Source of the DNA: Asterionellopsis glacialis
Taxonomy: Eukaryota > Bacillariophyta > Plagiogrammaphyceae > Rhaphoneidales > Asterionellopsidaceae
Assembly (NCBI GenBank): GCA_014885115.2
Contig: WKLE02000308.1
Span: forward strand, 1-11,061
DNA: 11,061 nt
Direction of reading: 5' to 3'
Of this stretch, positions 9,297-11,061 are shown one piece after another. The notes beneath the pieces were generated by a model. The model made no database searches and was not told the DNA's origin. It saw only the letters and a list, made by a program, of their open reading frames with translations. Within the stretch, counting starts at the first letter, position 1; the number at the start of each line of letters is the position of its first letter. Both the position numbers and the translations under genes were made by a program.

Positions 9297-9325
9297 TCGT
9301 GATTTGGTTATGAACTGAACCACGA
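9297..9325. repeat. Inverted repeat TCGTGATT / AACCACGA, gene B upstream
   Basis: TCGTGATT (9297-9304) and AACCACGA (9318-9325) pair with one A-C mismatch and a 13-nt spacer. It is the positional counterpart of the inverted repeat at 7013-7051, with different spacer sequence. A second small inverted repeat, AAGGCA / TGCCTT, lies just before it at about 9255-9280. Confidence 0.35.
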
Positions 9326-9382
9326 GTAAGTGAAAACGTAACCCAAGGTTGACATGTAAATTTCATTATGCATGAACCCGCC

Positions 9383-9480
9383 AAAAAGATATCACAATTT
9401 CCAGAACTCACCAATCTGCATTGCAACTTTGTACTTACAAATTGCATAGCATATTAGTTATTCACTGGATCAAGCACATT
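9383..9480 (+). promoter_or_regulatory. Proximal promoter block of gene B, conserved with gene A
   Basis: AAAAAGATATCACAATTTCC, then AACTCACCAATCTGCATTGCA and GCATATTAGT, match the block at 7109-7190. The offset of about 2273 bases equals that between the two start codons, so promoter and coding region were duplicated together. An extra stretch of roughly 25 nt lies between the two matched parts. Confidence 0.55.
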
Positions 9481-9541
9481 CTGGCAATTCTTTTCTTCCT
9501 CAAGGTTTTCATTTCTTCGATTGACAATACAGCAGTCCGGT

Positions 9542-10681
9542 ATGAAGATTGCTACTTTCACTCTTTCTACCGCCATCATGCTTGCTGCTTCGGCAAATAT
9601 TGGTGCAGCCGATAAGTTTGTGTCACAGGAACTTACCATGCATCTATTGTTCCCCGATGGCGGTAACACTACGGATACGGATATGTCTGACTCAGAGCAA
9701 ATGTATGTCGAGACTTGTGCTAAGGAAGCCCACAATAAGTATTTCGGCCGTGTCGCAGGTGGGTTTGACATTGATATGATGGAAGTATTGGAAGCAGAGG
9801 CATTCTACTTAGAAGATAGTGATGACGTCGACGAAGATGGGGACGAAGATGAGTTTGATGAAGATGAGGACATGGGTATTGATGACTTTGACGAAGAGTA
9901 TGGATATGATGACAAAAACAGCAACCATGATGAGCGTAATCTGGGACTCAGACACAGGATTAAGAATCGTTGGAAGAATCGCAGGAGATGGATAAAAAGG
10001 AGACAACCTAAGCGTCCTACTCCCCCTCCCCCTCCAACACCCGCTCCTACTTATCACCCGCGAGACCGTCCGACAGCTGCACCTACTGTTTCCCCAAAGC
10101 ATACATATTTTCGTGATCGTTTCGAATACAATACGTTCTGGGCGCATTATGAGGATTACGGTAAACCAACAGGATGGAAATTGAAGGATTTCGTCGAACA
10201 CACTTGGCCCATGTACAGACGTAATTTTGCCCTTGCCAGTGAGTATTAATACTTTGTGAATCAGTCTACTTTTATTTTTAAAGTTCGCAAAACAATCACC
10301 TGATTCTTTATTTAAGCAGAATATTGCTGACCAACGACTTGTCTTTTATTCGTTTCTTCCTTTAACTATCATCTGTGTAATCGTCCTGTATCAATATGTA
10401 TATTTATATGAATGCACGACCATACAGCGGGAAAATGTGTAGAACCCTGCCCTGAATACCCGGAGCCTAAAAAGAAGCGCCATTTGAAGAAAAAGAAGAA
10501 CAAGAAAAACAAGAAGCCGAAAAAGTCGGAAAGGAAACTGCAGAAGAAGGCAAATGATATGTTCTGCAATTGCATCAGTGGTTCACCCTTTCCAGGACTG
10601 AAGGGTGTTTTGGCTTGCAAATTAGATTTTGAGGACGCCATGAGTTTAGGAGATATCAAGATGGACGATAGCGATGAGTAA
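9542..10681 (+). CDS. Gene B: paralogue of gene A, two exons
   Basis: Spliced model join(9542..10238,10428..10681), 316 residues. The ATG at 9542 aligns with the gene A start (both MKI); an in-frame TTG at 9521 is not needed. The family is unrecognised. Signal peptide 1-23 (likely GAA|D), conserved module with ETCAKEAHNKYFG around Cys59 and DIDMMEVL (76-83), acidic block about 84-131 without the gene A duplication, R132-N-L134 at the acid-to-base switch, basic Arg/Lys/Trp block about 137-158, Pro/Thr-rich linker about 159-185, then an aromatic/charged module to about 232. Exon 2 gives GKCVEPC (Cys236, Cys240), a Lys-rich tract at 247-273, FCNC (279, 281), Cys296, and a C-terminal LDFEDAMSLGDI followed by an acidic tip. 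Lys253, 256, 259, 262 and 265 are spaced every third residue. The acidic, basic and linker regions have diverged freely while the Cys pattern, signal peptide and intron position are kept. Confidence 0.85.
10239..10427 (+). other. Intron of gene B
   Basis: A 189-nt phase-1 intron. The donor is GCCA|GTGAGT, the acceptor ACCATACAG|CG. The split codon becomes ACG (Thr) and translation continues GKCVEPC. The unspliced frame ends at TAA (10247-10249) three codons after the donor. An ATG at 10412 inside the intron is in frame with exon 2, but a start there would lack the signal peptide, so I do not treat it as a separate gene. Confidence 0.85.
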
Positions 10682-10699
10682 AATTGGAAAAGAGAAATA

Positions 10700-10737
10700 C
10701 TGATTGATTTCTTTTACCAGAAAGATGCTTCAATCAG
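10700..10737 (+). terminator. Stem-loop in the 3' UTR of gene B
   Basis: CTGATTGA (10700-10707) and TCAATCAG (10730-10737) form a perfect 8-bp stem. TTTCT / AGAAA inside can add a second short helix across an asymmetric 6-nt bulge (GATGCT). It starts 18 nt after the stop codon and matches the gene A stem-loop in place and in outer-stem sequence. Confidence 0.45.
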
Positions 10738-11061
10738 ACACCCATAGACTGCAGAGCTTTTATTGACCACGCCCACAAAAGATCATCTAGCTGTTTTTCC
10801 TTCTGGTTGTTCTCATACCAGTCGCTAGTTTTGTTGTTTGTCATTAAATTTGGCTGTAGATAAAACCATTATTGGTGTAGGACGAATAATTTAGTTTTGA
10901 GTTTGGAAAACACTGCTTAGCTGTATGAACCGAAGTTTTGTATTTTGTTCTCAAAACAACTTTCTCCGCTCTTTTTTACCAGTTGAATTGTCTGAGGACA
11001 AGTGTTGTGGTGTGCGATGAGCTAATAACTTGCAATCAATACTCCAACCTACGTCTCGTAT
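10738..11061. other. 3' flank of gene B to the window end
   Basis: No gene is seen. The first 170 bases share patches with the gene A 3' flank (best at 10784-10810 and about 10871-10900), marking the right edge of the duplicated unit near 10910. Beyond that I find no AACTCCC box and no further paralogue before the window ends. Confidence 0.45.

Overview
The window looks like nuclear DNA of a eukaryotic microalga, most likely a stramenopile and plausibly a diatom. The reasons are small GT-AG introns (90 to 189 nt) in three of four genes, short intergenic spacers, an archetypal eukaryotic ribosome-assembly gene (NSA2), long Ser/Gln/Asn-rich inserts in a conserved LRR protein, and two secreted proteins built from Asp/Glu blocks, Lys clusters and Pro-rich linkers in the style of diatom cell-wall proteins. 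The taxonomic call is inference; no marker gene settles it.

Left part (1 to about 6000): an intact, intronless NSA2 gene lies on the + strand (312-1094). It converges on a large minus-strand gene, 92 bases away, that reads as three separate open frames but joins cleanly into one spliced gene, complement(join(1187..3786,3943..4157,4248..5974)), 1513 residues. It has an N-terminal LRR array closed by an LRR cap, a long acidic low-complexity middle and a C-terminal PH-like region, a layout like animal STK11IP (LKB1-interacting protein).

Right part (about 6700 to 11061): two tandem paralogous genes, called A and B here, join(7269..8112,8285..8547) and join(9542..10238,10428..10681), 368 and 316 residues. 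Each encodes a signal peptide, a conserved N-terminal module with one Cys, a strongly acidic block, an R-N-L tripeptide at the switch to a strongly basic block, a Pro-rich linker, an aromatic/charged module and, after a phase-1 intron, a Cys- and Lys-rich tail. Six cysteines in the mature protein are conserved. I do not recognise the family. The architecture suggests an extracellular or mineral-associated precursor, with a silacidin/silaffin-like role as the main hypothesis.

The duplication includes non-coding DNA: a proximal promoter block, a stem-loop just after each stop codon, and 3' flank. Farther upstream (about 365 to 540 bases before each ATG) both genes carry clusters of one near-palindromic box, consensus AACTCCCRYRTGRGA, three copies before A and four before B, all in the same orientation, in flanking sequence that is otherwise largely diverged. 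This looks like a shared cis-regulatory module and, with the A/B protein family, is the most interesting content of the window.
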